A stretch of DNA of 64,000 nt from Arsenicitalea aurantiaca (GCF_003994485.1 NZ_RZNJ01000004.1:248001-312000); one strand, 5' to 3'. Counted from the first letter of the stretch, positions 1 through 8,805 are shown. The notes: a model not told the origin generated them from the sequence alone. Made by a program: numbers and translations.

Positions 1-483
1 TGTCTCGTGAGCTCGGACAGCGACTTTCGGCCGCTCGTCCTCCGCCTGCGGGCGGCGGGCATCGAGGTGCATGGGATCGGCAATGGCGGCAAGGGACTGC
101 GCGCGGCCTGCACCAGCTATGCGCTGCTCGAGCCAGCTCCCAGATCGCCCGCCACAGCGCCGGCCGCGCCCAAACCCAAAGCCGAACAGGCGGTCAAGCC
201 GGCGGTCAAAGCCGCCACCACGCCAGCCCCGCGCACGGCGCCGTCCGCGGCCGAAATCCAGGTGCTGAGAACCCTGATCGGGCGGCTCGCCGAGACCGAA
301 CCGGTGCGGCTCGCGACCCTCGCCCAGACCCTTCACAAAGAGCACAAGCCGCTGGCCGTGCGGATCGGCGGCAAGGGCTTCAAGACCCGACTTGCGGCGC
401 TCGGCATCGCCCGGCTGTCCCGCGCGAACGGGATCGACTTCGTCGCCTCTTCGGCAAGCGTCAACGGAGCTGCGCGCGGGTAG
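1..483 (+). CDS. NYN-domain protein with C-terminal LOTUS/OST-HTH domain (5' end outside window)
   Basis: The reading frame is already open at base 1, so only the last 160 or so residues are present. The first residues, CLVSSDSDFRPLVLRLR, match the end of a NYN (PIN-like) nuclease domain, where the SDSDF stretch carries metal-binding aspartates. An Ala/Pro/Lys-rich linker follows, then a C-terminal LOTUS (OST-HTH) module at about residues 80-150 of the visible part. Proteins with this architecture are thought to bind or cut RNA; the exact substrate is unknown. The gene ends tail to tail with the UbiH-type gene, with a hairpin between them. Confident as to family, not as to function. Confidence 0.8.
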   Translation, partial: CLVSSDSDFRPLVLRLRAAGIEVHGIGNGGKGLRAACTSYALLEPAPRSPATAPAAPKPKAEQAVKPAVKAATTPAPRTAPSAAEIQVLRTLIGRLAETEPVRLATLAQTLHKEHKPLAVRIGGKGFKTRLAALGIARLSRANGIDFVASSASVNGAARG

Positions 484-485
484 CG

Positions 486-504
486 CCTCTCTGGCTCAGA
501 GAGG
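486..504. terminator. Hairpin between convergent genes
   Basis: A perfect 7-bp stem (CCTCTCT/AGAGAGG) with a 5-nt loop sits between the two converging stop codons and overlaps the stop of the leftward gene. There is no clear T-tract, so it is a weak bidirectional terminator candidate. Confidence 0.45.
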
Positions 505-1725
505 ATAGCCGCTCAGGAGCCGGGGGCCGGTGCCGGAGAGGCCGGCGGCGCGGGCGATCATGGCGGATTTGACCGGCGCCATGCGGTCGACCATGCCGAG
601 CCCGAGATCGCGGATGGCGCGGAGCGCGGCAACATCGTTGGAAAAGAGCCGGTTCATGCCATCGGTGACGAGGCCCATGAGGGCGGTGTCGAAGCGCCGC
701 CAGCGCTGGTAGCGCTCGAGGACATCGGGCGCGCCGTGATCGAGACCGAGCCGCATGGCCTCGACGATGGTTTCGGCCAGCGCGGCAACGTCCTTGAGCC
801 CCAGATTGAGACCCTGCCCGGCGATGGGGTGGACGACATGGGCCGCATCCCCGATGAGCGCGAGGCGCGGCCCGATGAAGCTGCGGGCGATCTGGAGCCT
901 TAAGGGATAGGCCTGGAGCCCCTCTTCGGGCGTGACGCGCCCGAGCGCCGAACCCATCGCCGCCTCGATTTCGAGCCCGAGCGCCTCGGCCGGCAGCGCC
1001 CGGATGCGCTCGGCCTCGGCGAGCGTCTCGGTCCAGACGAGCGAGGAGCGGTTGCCCGGCAGCGGCAGGCTCGCAAAGGGCCCCTGTGGGCGGAAATGCT
1101 CATAGGCAATCCCCTCATGGGGGAGGCTGTGGGCGATGGTGGTGACGAGCCCCGCCTGCCCGTATTCATGCCCCAGAACCCCGATGCCGGCGCGGGTGCG
1201 CAGGCCCGACTGCGCGCCATCGGCCGCAACGATCAGCGGGGCGGCAAGCTGCCGCCCATCCTCGAGGGTGAGCAGGCCCGCGCCGCCCTCCCCGGACCAG
1301 CCGGTGATGGTGGCGGGCGCGACGAAATCGACCTTGCCCTCGAGCGCGCCGAGCAGCGCGGTGGCGATGGCGCGGTTGGGCACGAGATGCGCGAACGGCT
1401 CGCCCGGCACCACATCGCCTTCGAAGCTCAAAAAGAGCGGGCGGGAAATGTCCCCCTTGCCCGAATCGGTGATGCGCATGGCGCGCACGGGCTCGGCACC
1501 GGGCAGGAGTTCCCCCCAAACCCCGAGCGCTTCGAAAACGCGTCGGACGCCCGCCGCGATCGCCGAGGCGCGCTGGTCCTGCGGGACCCCGAAAGCGCGC
1601 CGGTCGACGAGCGCGAGCGAAAGCCCCGGCATGAAGCGGGTGAGGGCGAGCGCAAGGCTCATGCCCACCGGCCCGCCACCCACGATGACGACGTCGAAGC
1701 GCTGCGGCGCGGGGCTCGAACTCAT
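496..1725 (-). CDS. UbiH/UbiF/Coq6-family FAD-dependent hydroxylase
   Basis: A flavin monooxygenase of the ubiquinone-biosynthesis hydroxylase family (409 aa), which hydroxylates the quinone ring. The N-terminal dinucleotide-binding motif DVVIVGGGPVGMSLA binds FAD. The second FAD motif, ALIGDAAHVVHPIAGQGLN, lies near residue 290, as expected. I chose the ATG at 1725 because an AGGA element lies about 10 nt upstream and the FAD motif follows within ten residues; an upstream in-frame extension has no family similarity. Which ring position is modified (UbiH, UbiF, UbiI or a broad-specificity UbiL/UbiM type) cannot be told from sequence alone. The gene is transcribed away from glnK and shares the intergenic region with its promoter. 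Confidence 0.88.
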   Translation of the reverse strand: MSSSPAPQRFDVVIVGGGPVGMSLALALTRFMPGLSLALVDRRAFGVPQDQRASAIAAGVRRVFEALGVWGELLPGAEPVRAMRITDSGKGDISRPLFLSFEGDVVPGEPFAHLVPNRAIATALLGALEGKVDFVAPATITGWSGEGGAGLLTLEDGRQLAAPLIVAADGAQSGLRTRAGIGVLGHEYGQAGLVTTIAHSLPHEGIAYEHFRPQGPFASLPLPGNRSSLVWTETLAEAERIRALPAEALGLEIEAAMGSALGRVTPEEGLQAYPLRLQIARSFIGPRLALIGDAAHVVHPIAGQGLNLGLKDVAALAETIVEAMRLGLDHGAPDVLERYQRWRRFDTALMGLVTDGMNRLFSNDVAALRAIRDLGLGMVDRMAPVKSAMIARAAGLSGTGPRLLSGYPL

Positions 1726-1844
1726 TGAAGGGGTCCTCGGGCTTTTGCGATCTGACCAAGACGATGTGCCCGAACACATGGCGCGTCCGCCGGGCCGAAG
1801 CAAGGCGACACGAGCGCACACCGATTGGGCAAAGACGCCATTTT

Positions 1845-1861
1845 TGCCTATTTGATGGGCA
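1845..1861. promoter_or_regulatory. Possible NtrC-type operator upstream of first glnK
   Basis: A partial 17-bp dyad (TGCC at one end, GGCA at the other) lies about 98 bp upstream of the sigma-54 promoter, the usual place for an enhancer-binding activator. Only the outer arms resemble the NtrC consensus TGCAC-N7-GTGCA, so this is tentative. Confidence 0.25.
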
Positions 1862-1958
1862 TGAACAACAAGGTCAGCACTGCTGGCGCAATGGTTCCCC
1901 GCTGGATTTCAAGAATAGGTCAAGCAAAATCAATGACTTGCAAATAAAGGCAGCATCT

Positions 1959-1973
1959 TGGCACGGGTCTTGA
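1959..1973 (+). promoter_or_regulatory. Sigma-54 promoter for first glnK-amtB
   Basis: TGGCACGGGTCTTGA fits the -24/-12 consensus TGGCACG-N4-TTGC with correct spacing and one mismatch at the last base. It lies 49 bp before glnK. Sigma-54 control of glnK-amtB by nitrogen status through NtrC is the known pattern in proteobacteria. The second module has an almost identical element. Confidence 0.85.
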
Positions 1974-2021
1974 GTCTCAAGGCCTGTTGAAGACGGGACC
2001 CAAGCACTGAAAGGGGCATCC

Positions 2022-2360
2022 ATGAAACTGGTGGTTGCAATCATCAAACCGTCACGGCTCGAAGAGGTTCGTCAGGCGCTGAACTCGCTCGATGTCCACG
2101 GAATGACCGTGACCGAAGTCAAGGGATATGGCCGCCAGAAGGGGCATTCCGAGATTTACCGCGGCACCGAATATGCGGTGCACTTCCTGCCCAAGCTGAA
2201 GGTGGAGATCGCGGTGGACGACGCCCAGGCCGACACCATCACCACCGCCATCCGCGACGCCGCCCAGACCGGCCGCATCGGCGACGGCAAGATCTTCGTG
2301 CTCGACCTCGAGCATGTCACCCGCATCCGTACCGGCGAAACCGGCGCCTCGGCCCTCTGA
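2022..2360 (+). CDS. glnK: PII nitrogen regulatory protein (first copy)
   Basis: A 112-aa PII signal-transduction protein, the normal family length. The T-loop is intact with Tyr51 in RGTEYAVHFLPK, the residue uridylylated by GlnD in proteobacteria. The C-terminal GRIGDGKIFV segment is the family signature of the ATP/2-oxoglutarate site. It is followed after 25 nt by an ammonium transporter, so its job is almost certainly to plug that channel when nitrogen is plentiful. It differs from the second copy (4089-4427) at about 10 of 112 positions, indicating a recent duplication. An AAAGGGG element lies about 5 nt before the ATG. Confidence 0.97.
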   Translation: MKLVVAIIKPSRLEEVRQALNSLDVHGMTVTEVKGYGRQKGHSEIYRGTEYAVHFLPKLKVEIAVDDAQADTITTAIRDAAQTGRIGDGKIFVLDLEHVTRIRTGETGASAL

Positions 2361-2385
2361 CGCCAGAGACAGGAGACTGACCCTA

Positions 2386-3753
2386 ATGCTGCAAAGAACA
2401 AAGACATTGCTGGGGACCGCCGCGTTGGCATCCCTGCTGCTCGCCCTGCCCGCGATCGGGCAGGACGCCGAACCCGCCCTCGAGGCCGCCGAAGAGGTCG
2501 TTGCCGCCGGTGGCGAAGTGCCCCAGCAGGTCCAGTACATCCTCAACAGCTTCCTGATGCTGTTCGGCGGCGTGCTCGTCTTCTGGATGGCGGCCGGCTT
2601 CACCATGCTGGAATCGGGCCTCGTTCGCTCCAAGAACGTCTCGATGCAGATCCTCAAGAACATCACCATGTATTCCCTGGCGGTGCTCGCCTATTACGTC
2701 ATCGGCTACCAGATCATGTATCCGGGCGATGGCTGGCTGATCGACGGCATCCTCGGCGCGATCGGCATCGCCGTGCTCGAGCCGGTGGGCCTTGCCCCCG
2801 AAGCGGCCGACCTCACCTATGCAACGACGAGCTCGGACTTCTTCTTCCAGGTGATGTTCTGCGCCACCGCAGCCTCGATCGTTTCGGGTACGGTTGCCGA
2901 GCGCATCAAGCTCTGGCCGTTCCTCGCCTTCGTTTTCGTCCTGACCGCGCTCATCTACCCGATCCAGGCCTCCTGGAAGTGGGGCGGCGGCTTCCTCGAC
3001 GCCGATTTCGGCTTCCTCGACTTCGCCGGCTCCACGGTCGTGCACTCGGTCGGTGGCTGGGCGGCGCTCGCCGGCGCGATCATCCTGGGCGCACGCAAGG
3101 GCAAGTATAACGAGAACGGCTCGGTCAACCCGATCCCCGGCTCGTCCATGCCGCTGGCCGCGCTCGGCATGTTCATCCTCTGGATGGGCTGGTACGGCTT
3201 CAACGGCGCATCCCAGCTTGCCATGGGCACGGTCGGCGACATCGCCGATGTGGGCCGCGTGATGGCCAACACCAATGCCGGTGCCGTGGGCGGCGCGCTC
3301 GCCGCGGCGGTCGCGACCTACTTCATGTACAAGAAGATCGACGTGACCATGGTGATCAACGGCGCCCTTGCCGGCCTCGTCTCGATCACCGCCGAGCCCC
3401 TGACCCCGGGCATGGGCACTGCGAGCCTGATCGGCGCCGTCGGCGGCATCATCGTGGTGTTCACCGTTCCGATGCTCGACCGGTTCAAGATCGACGACGT
3501 GGTGGGCGCCATTCCGGTGCACCTGTTCGCCGGCATCTGGGGCACGATCGCGGTGGTCTTCACCAACCCCGATGCGAACCTCTTCGGCCAGCTCGTGGCG
3601 ATCGTCGTCGTCGGTGTGTTCGTCTTCGTGACCAGCGCCATCGTCTGGCTGATCCTCAAGGCCGTGGTCGGGCTGCGCCCGAGCGAGGAAGAGGAAGCCC
3701 TCGGCTTCGACAAGTCCGAAGTCGGCGTCGAGGCCTATCCCGAGTTCAAGTGA
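2386..3753 (+). CDS. amtB: Ammonium transporter, Amt family (divergent first copy)
   Basis: An inner-membrane ammonium channel of 455 aa with a cleavable N-terminal signal (about residues 1-25) and eleven predicted membrane spans. The twin pore histidines are present: His220 in FAGSTVVHSVGG and His379 in GAIPVHLFAG. The conserved FAGSTVVH and SGTVAERIK segments match the family. The start at 2386 is set by an AGGAGA ribosome site. Compared with the second transporter in this window it is clearly divergent, with a FTMLESGLVRSKN first segment and a longer pore loop with WKWGGGF, so the two are not recent duplicates even though their PII partners are. Co-transcribed with glnK. Confidence 0.93.
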   Translation: MLQRTKTLLGTAALASLLLALPAIGQDAEPALEAAEEVVAAGGEVPQQVQYILNSFLMLFGGVLVFWMAAGFTMLESGLVRSKNVSMQILKNITMYSLAVLAYYVIGYQIMYPGDGWLIDGILGAIGIAVLEPVGLAPEAADLTYATTSSDFFFQVMFCATAASIVSGTVAERIKLWPFLAFVFVLTALIYPIQASWKWGGGFLDADFGFLDFAGSTVVHSVGGWAALAGAIILGARKGKYNENGSVNPIPGSSMPLAALGMFILWMGWYGFNGASQLAMGTVGDIADVGRVMANTNAGAVGGALAAAVATYFMYKKIDVTMVINGALAGLVSITAEPLTPGMGTASLIGAVGGIIVVFTVPMLDRFKIDDVVGAIPVHLFAGIWGTIAVVFTNPDANLFGQLVAIVVVGVFVFVTSAIVWLILKAVVGLRPSEEEEALGFDKSEVGVEAYPEFK

Positions 3754-3761
3754 CGCTCCTG

Positions 3762-3786
3762 GCGGTCCGGGCCTCGCCCGGGCCGC
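3762..3786 (+). terminator. Hairpin after first amtB
   Basis: Strong GC-rich inverted repeat (GCGG-T-CCGGGC, loop CTC, GCCCGG-G-CCGC) starting 8 nt after the amtB stop. It lacks a T-run, so termination strength is uncertain. Confidence 0.5.
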
Positions 3787-3816
3787 CACCCCGTTCCGGC
3801 TCCGGCTGGAAACGGC

Positions 3817-3878
3817 ATGCAGCCCATGCCCTCTTGGTCCGCCACGGAGGCTTCCCACTCGCACCGCATGGGCTGCAT
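3817..3878. repeat. Perfect 13-bp inverted repeat with 36-bp loop
   Basis: ATGCAGCCCATGC at 3817-3829 is matched exactly by its reverse complement at 3866-3878. It could be a cruciform, a long-loop RNA stem in the amtB 3' region, or a pair of operator half-sites. No known family was recognised. Confidence 0.6.
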
Positions 3879-3936
3879 CCCCTTTCCCGCCACGCTCCCC
3901 GGGCAAGTGCTCGATCTGCACCCCGATGCAGCAGCC

Positions 3937-3953
3937 TGCCCAAAAACTGTGCA
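3937..3953. promoter_or_regulatory. Probable NtrC operator upstream of second glnK
   Basis: A 17-bp dyad with TGC at the left end and GTGCA at the right end, agreeing with the NtrC consensus TGCAC-N7-GTGCA at most outer positions. It is 82 bp upstream of the sigma-54 promoter, a normal enhancer distance. Confidence 0.4.
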
Positions 3954-4034
3954 GAAATCGCGCTTGGCTGAGACAGGTTTCCCGGGCGACGAGCTAATCT
4001 CTTCAATCTGCTCAACAATCTGGCACAGCGGATT

Positions 4035-4049
4035 TGGCACGCGGCTTGA
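4035..4049 (+). promoter_or_regulatory. Sigma-54 promoter for second glnK-amtB
   Basis: TGGCACGCGGCTTGA matches the -24/-12 consensus with correct spacing and ends 40 bp before the start codon. Both this and the first promoter carry TTGA instead of TTGC at -12 and are followed by GTCT. Confidence 0.85.
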
Positions 4050-4088
4050 GTCTGGTCTGCCAGTCCATTTGCGCCGGAAGGGCACGAC

Positions 4089-4427
4089 ATGAAACTGGTT
4101 ACCGCCATCATCAAACCATCGCGGCTCGAAGAGGTGCGCCAGGCCCTCAACGCGCTCGACGTCCACGGCATGACCGTGACCGAAGTGAAGGGCTATGGCC
4201 GTCAGAAGGGGCATTCGGAAATCTATCGCGGCACCGAATATGCAGTGCATTTCCTGCCCAAGCTGAAGCTCGAGATCGCCATCGAGGACGCCCAGCTCGA
4301 CGCCATCACCGGCGCGATCCGCGACGCCGCCCAGACCGGCCGCATCGGCGACGGCAAGATCTTCGTCTTCGACCTCGAACACGTCACCCGCATCCGCACC
4401 GGCGAAACCGGCGCCGCGGCGCTCTAG
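4089..4427 (+). CDS. glnK: PII nitrogen regulatory protein (second copy)
   Basis: A 112-aa PII protein with the same intact T-loop (Tyr51 in RGTEYAVHFLPK) and the same C-terminal nucleotide-binding signature as the copy at 2022-2360, differing at about 10 residues. It sits 23 nt before the second ammonium transporter and behind its own sigma-54 promoter. One of the two copies may act as the general GlnB-type sensor, but both are linked to amtB, which favours GlnK-type roles for both. Confidence 0.97.
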   Translation: MKLVTAIIKPSRLEEVRQALNALDVHGMTVTEVKGYGRQKGHSEIYRGTEYAVHFLPKLKLEIAIEDAQLDAITGAIRDAAQTGRIGDGKIFVFDLEHVTRIRTGETGAAAL

Positions 4428-4450
4428 CCCGCACCCATCGGAGTTTTCCC

Positions 4451-5875
4451 ATGACTGCCCTCGCCAAATTTACGAGTCCGGTCGGCCGACGCCTGTCGAG
4501 CCTCGCCCTCGCCGGGCTTGCCCTGCCGCTCCTCGGCCTTGCCGCCCGGGCCCAGGATGCCCTGGGAACCGCCGCCGAGCCCGCAAACGCCGCAGCCGAA
4601 GCGGCCGCCGAGATCGTGACCGCCACCGTCGACAAGGGCGACGTCGCCTGGATGCTGGTGTCGACCATGGTCGTCATCCTGATGACCATTCCGGGCCTTG
4701 CGCTATTTTACGGCGGGCTCGTGCGCTCCAAGAACATCCTGTCGGTCCTGACCCAGGTTTTCGCGGGCTTTGCGATGATCGCGCTGCTCTGGGTCGCCTA
4801 TGGCTATTCGCTGGCCTTTGCCGGCCCCACCGAAGGCGGGCTCTCGGCCTTCATCGGCGATTTCTCGCGGCTCTTCCTCGCCGGCATCACCCCTGATTCG
4901 GTGGTCGACACCTTCACCGAGGGCGTACAGATCCCCGAACTGGTGTTCGTCGTCTTCCAGCTGACCTTCGCGTGCATCACCGCCACCCTCATCGTCGGCG
5001 GCATTGCCGAGCGCATGAAGTTCGGCGCGCTGATGGCGTTCCTCGCCATCTGGTTCACCTTCTCCTACCTGCCCATCGCGCACATGGTGTGGTCCGGCCC
5101 CGGCCTCCTCTTCGGGCTCGGCGCGCTCGACTTTGCCGGCGGCACGGTCGTGCACATCAATTCGGGCATTGCCGCGCTCGTCGCCGCAATCGTCCTCGGC
5201 CCCCGCGCCGGCTTCATGAAGGAGCCGATCGCGCCCCATAACCTCACCTTCACCTTCGTGGGCGCGTGCCTGCTCTGGGTTGGCTGGTTCGGCTTCAATG
5301 CCGGCTCCAATCTCGAGGCCAACGGGCTGACCGCCCAGGCCTTCCTCAACACCATCACCGCGCCTGCGGCCGGCGCGCTCGCCTGGGCGCTGGCCGAGCG
5401 GGTGACCCGCGGGCATGCGAGTGCGCTCGGCGCAGTCTCGGGGGCGGTGGCGGGTCTCGTCGCCATCACCCCGGCGGCCGGGCTCTCCGGCACCGCGGGC
5501 GCCATGGCGCTCGGGGCGGTGGCGAGCCTTGCCTGCGTCTGGGCGGTCGTGACCCTGAAGCCGATGCTGCGCTATGACGACAGCCTCGACGTCTTCGGCA
5601 TCCATGGCGTGGGCGGCATCGTCGGCGCACTCGGCACCGCGATCGTCGCGGCCCCGGCGCTTGGCGGCTACGGCCCGGCCGAGGGCTATGCGATCGGCGG
5701 CCAGTTCGTCATCCAGGCAATCGGCGTGGGCATCGCCATCGTCTGGTCGGGCGTCGTGACCTATGTCGCGCTCCTCATCGTCAAGGCGATCTTCGGGGGG
5801 CTGCGCGTGCCCGAATCGGCCGAGAGCGACGGGCTCGATCTCGCAACCCATGGCGAGCGCGCCTACAACGCCTGA
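4451..5875 (+). CDS. amtB: Ammonium transporter, Amt family (second copy)
   Basis: A 474-aa inner-membrane ammonium channel close to the classical AmtB type: signal peptide over about residues 1-35 ending near AARAQ, an acidic/Ala-rich periplasmic start, then eleven spans. Pore histidines are His235 in FAGGTVVHINSG and His385 in DVFGIHGVGG. FYGGLVRSKN and GGIAERMKFG are family signatures. The ATG at 4451 follows a GGAG element; a longer in-frame extension back to 4034 overlaps glnK and is rejected. A strong rho-independent terminator follows. Confidence 0.95.
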   Translation: MTALAKFTSPVGRRLSSLALAGLALPLLGLAARAQDALGTAAEPANAAAEAAAEIVTATVDKGDVAWMLVSTMVVILMTIPGLALFYGGLVRSKNILSVLTQVFAGFAMIALLWVAYGYSLAFAGPTEGGLSAFIGDFSRLFLAGITPDSVVDTFTEGVQIPELVFVVFQLTFACITATLIVGGIAERMKFGALMAFLAIWFTFSYLPIAHMVWSGPGLLFGLGALDFAGGTVVHINSGIAALVAAIVLGPRAGFMKEPIAPHNLTFTFVGACLLWVGWFGFNAGSNLEANGLTAQAFLNTITAPAAGALAWALAERVTRGHASALGAVSGAVAGLVAITPAAGLSGTAGAMALGAVASLACVWAVVTLKPMLRYDDSLDVFGIHGVGGIVGALGTAIVAAPALGGYGPAEGYAIGGQFVIQAIGVGIAIVWSGVVTYVALLIVKAIFGGLRVPESAESDGLDLATHGERAYNA

Positions 5876-5904
5876 GCCCGTTTGCCTTCCAGGTGCGATG
5901 CACG

Positions 5905-5935
5905 CGACCCCCGGCCCCGCGCCGGGGGTCGTTTT
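5905..5935 (+). terminator. Rho-independent terminator after second amtB
   Basis: Perfect 11-bp stem CGACCCCCGGC/GCCGGGGGTCG with a 5-nt loop, followed by TTTT. It closes the glnK-amtB region. Confidence 0.9.
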
Positions 5936-5958
5936 GCGTTTCGGGCAGGGGATCGGGG

Positions 5959-5973
5959 TTAGCGTCGGATTAA
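5959..5973 (+). promoter_or_regulatory. Near-consensus CtrA box upstream of ftsK
   Basis: TTAG-N7-TTAA, one mismatch from the CtrA full site TTAA-N7-TTAA, about 80 bp before the ftsK start. It suggests cell-cycle control of ftsK. Single mismatched sites occur by chance, so confidence is moderate. Confidence 0.4.
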
Positions 5974-6051
5974 CCATGGACGCCTAGCATGACGCTCCAA
6001 TGGGCGAACGCCCTCCCCCGCGTCAGCCGATAGTCCCGAGAGCCCCGACAA

Positions 6052-8805
6052 ATGCCGACACAGAACCTGACCGATGACCTGACAAGGCCGGCCCATGCGA
6101 TCGCCATCCGCATCCCGGTGCGGCTCGTGGGCTTCATGCTGCTGGGGCTCGTGGGGTTCTGCATGCTGGCGCTCGCCACCTGGTCGGTCGATGACCCGAG
6201 CCTTTCCTATGCGACGGTGAAGGCGCCCGAGAACTGGCTCGGCTTCCCCGGCGCCGTGGTCGCCGATCTGCTCTTCCAGGTCTTCGGGCTTTCGGTGCTG
6301 GTGCTTCTCGTGCCCCCGGCGCTCTGGGCGTGGAAATTCATGCGCCTCGTCGTGCCGGCGCGGATGGGGCTGCGCGTGCTCGCCTGGGCCGGGGCGAGCC
6401 TCATGGCCGCAGGCGTGCTCGCCTTTCTCGCCATCCCTTCGACGTGGCCGCTGCCCACCGGGCTTGGCGGGCTCGTGGGGCAGGGCTTTGCCAATCTGGG
6501 CCTGCTCGTGACCGGGGAGGAGCCGCAGCCGGTGACGGCGATCCTCTTTGCCGTAATCCTCGCCGTGCCGGCGCTCGCGCTCTTCTGGGTCGCCGCAGGC
6601 ACCGGAACCCCGGCGCGGACGAGGAAGAAAGCCTCCCGCGCCGAGAATGCGCGGGCGCGCATGACCGAAGAGACCGATGAGGATGGCGGCAACGACCGGC
6701 CGCGCGTGCTCGACATTGCGCTCGGGGCCATGGCTCATATGGGCTATTCGGCCCGCACCGCGCTCCGCCGCGCCCGCGCGGGGATTGCCGCCCGCCGCGC
6801 CGCCGGCGCCGAGGACGAGGCCTGGCGGGGTGGGGCGGTGGAGCCCGCCCTTTCGGGCCATGCCGGCATGCAGGACGGCAGGCGCGAGCCCGGGTTCGGC
6901 ACCCAGAAACGCATCGCGCCCGTGCCCGCACCGGCCCCGGTCCATGGCGGACATGCAGGCCATGAAGATTTCGACGAACCGCCCTTCGATGCGCCGCTCG
7001 ACGATTATGCCGAAGCCTATGTCGAGGACGTGGATTTTTCCGATGATCCCTTCCCCGAGGAGGACGAGCCGGTCCATGCGCCCGCCCCGGTGCGCGCCGC
7101 ACCCCGTCCGGGCATCCAGCACGGGCAGGGCATGCAGGGGGATTCCCGCTTCCAGCCGGCCCGTCGCGGCGGCACCCCGGCAGTCGCGCCCGTCGCAGCG
7201 CCGAGCGCGCGCGTCGCGGCCCCCGTCGCCCGTCCGGTGCCGAGCCAGCGCGCGACGCGGGAGGCCCAGGGCTCGCTGCTCGAGGATCCGTTCGGGTTCG
7301 AACTGCCGCCGCTCAGCCTGCTTGCCGAACCGCGCCAGAACGGGGTGATGGAAGAGCACCGCCCCGAGCGGCTCGAGGCCATGGCGCGCCGGCTCGAAGG
7401 GGTGCTCGAGGATTTCGGCGTCAAGGGCGACATCATCAATGTCCGCCCGGGTCCCGTCGTCACGCTCTACGAGCTCGAGCCGGCCCCCGGCATCAAGTCG
7501 AGCCGCGTCATCTCGCTCGCCGACGACATCGCCCGCTCGATGAGCGCGATCTCGGCGCGCGTCGCCGTCGTACCGGGCCGCAACGCCATCGGCATCGAGC
7601 TGCCCAACAAGACGCGCGAGACCGTCTTCCTGCGCGAAATGCTCGCCTCGGCCGATTTCGAGAAGATGAAGGGCAAGCTGCCCATCTGCCTCGGCAAGAC
7701 GATCGGGGGCGAGCCGATCATCGTCGACCTGGCGCGCATGCCGCACCTGCTGATCGCCGGCACCACCGGCTCGGGCAAATCGGTGGGCATCAACACCATG
7801 ATCCTGTCGCTGCTCTACCGCATGAGCCCCGAGCAGTGCCGGCTGATCATGATCGACCCCAAGATGCTCGAGCTCTCGATCTATGACGGCATCCCGCACC
7901 TTTTGACCCCCGTGGTCACCGATCCCTCCAAGGCCGTGGTCGCGCTCAAATGGGCGGTCCGCGAGATGGAGGACCGCTATCGCAAGATGAGCAAGATCGG
8001 CGTGCGCAACATCGACGGGTTCAACCAGCGCGTCGGGGAAGCCAAGAAGAAGGGCGAGGTGATCACCCGCACCGTGCAGACCGGGTTCGACCGGGAGACG
8101 GGCGAGGCGATCTTCGAGAGCGAGGAGTTCGATCTCGAGCCGCTGCCCTTCATCGTCGTCATCGTCGACGAAATGGCCGACCTGATGATGGTCGCGGGAA
8201 AGGACATCGAGGGCACCATCCAGCGCCTCGCCCAGATGGCGCGTGCGGCGGGCATCCACATCATCATGGCGACCCAGCGCCCCTCGGTCGACGTGATCAC
8301 CGGCACGATCAAGGCCAACTTCCCAACCCGCGTCTCCTTCCAGGTGACCTCCAAGATCGACAGCCGCACGATCCTGGGCGAACAGGGCGCCGAGCAGCTG
8401 CTGGGCAATGGCGACATGCTCTACATGGCCGGGGGCGGGCGGATCCGGCGCCTGCACGGACCGTTCGTTGCCGACAACGAGGTCGAGAGCGTCGTTGCCC
8501 ATCTGAAGGCGCAGGGCGCGCCCGACTACCTCGATTCCATCACCTCCGAGGACGATGACGGCGATGCGCCCTTCGGCGAGGAGGCCGACGGCTTCGGGGG
8601 CTCGGGGGACGAGCTCTACGACAAGGCGGTCAACATCGTGCTGCAGGACAAGAAGGCCTCGACCTCCTACATCCAGCGCCGCCTCGCCATCGGCTACAAC
8701 CGCGCCGCGACGCTGATCGAACGCATGGAGCAGGAAGGCGTGATCTCGCCGGCCAACCATGCCGGCAAGCGCGAAATCCTCGTGGGTGGCGACCAGGAGT
8801 ACTGA
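6052..8805 (+). CDS. ftsK: DNA translocase FtsK
   Basis: A 917-aa septal DNA pump that moves chromosome termini during division and activates XerCD at dif. Four hydrophobic segments lie in the first 200 residues (the last around residues 160-185). A long, poorly conserved acidic, Pro/Ala-rich linker runs from about 190 to 420. The RecA-type motor follows, with Walker A GTTGSGKS at 570-577 and Walker [15 protein letters not shown]. The C-terminal winged-helix gamma domain (about 845-905, with [17 protein letters not shown]) reads KOPS sequences. The length and domain order are typical of alphaproteobacterial FtsK. A near-consensus CtrA box lies upstream and a hairpin follows. Confidence 0.97.
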   Translation: MPTQNLTDDLTRPAHAIAIRIPVRLVGFMLLGLVGFCMLALATWSVDDPSLSYATVKAPENWLGFPGAVVADLLFQVFGLSVLVLLVPPALWAWKFMRLVVPARMGLRVLAWAGASLMAAGVLAFLAIPSTWPLPTGLGGLVGQGFANLGLLVTGEEPQPVTAILFAVILAVPALALFWVAAGTGTPARTRKKASRAENARARMTEETDEDGGNDRPRVLDIALGAMAHMGYSARTALRRARAGIAARRAAGAEDEAWRGGAVEPALSGHAGMQDGRREPGFGTQKRIAPVPAPAPVHGGHAGHEDFDEPPFDAPLDDYAEAYVEDVDFSDDPFPEEDEPVHAPAPVRAAPRPGIQHGQGMQGDSRFQPARRGGTPAVAPVAAPSARVAAPVARPVPSQRATREAQGSLLEDPFGFELPPLSLLAEPRQNGVMEEHRPERLEAMARRLEGVLEDFGVKGDIINVRPGPVVTLYELEPAPGIKSSRVISLADDIARSMSAISARVAVVPGRNAIGIELPNKTRETVFLREMLASADFEKMKGKLPICLGKTIGGEPIIVDLARMPHLLIAGTTGSGKSVGINTMILSLLYRMSPEQCRLIMIDPKMLELSIYDGIPHLLTPVVTDPSKAVVALKWAVREMEDRYRKMSKIGVRNIDGFNQRVGEAKKKGEVITRTVQTGFDRETGEAIFESEEFDLEPLPFIVVIVDEMADLMMVAGKDIEGTIQRLAQMARAAGIHIIMATQRPSVDVITGTIKANFPTRVSFQVTSKIDSRTILGEQGAEQLLGNGDMLYMAGGGRIRRLHGPFVADNEVESVVAHLKAQGAPDYLDSITSEDDDGDAPFGEEADGFGGSGDELYDKAVNIVLQDKKASTSYIQRRLAIGYNRAATLIERMEQEGVISPANHAGKREILVGGDQEY

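Larger units (their letters stand above)
3754..4088. other. 335-bp spacer between the two ammonium modules
   Basis: No gene was found here. The region holds, in order, the hairpin after amtB, a perfect 13-bp inverted repeat with arms 3817-3829 and 3866-3878, an NtrC-like dyad at 3937-3953 and the second sigma-54 promoter at 4035-4049. The inverted repeat is unexplained. Confidence 0.6.

Noticed and set aside
2383-3921. Open frame of 512 codons antisense to amtB
   Set aside because: High-GC shadow: composition of His/Asp/Arg repeats, no start signal, no family match, and it covers a clear ammonium transporter.
5959-8760. Open frame of 933 codons antisense to ftsK
   Set aside because: Runs nearly the full length of ftsK in reverse; low-complexity residue mix with no domain. 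Typical antisense frame in high-GC DNA.
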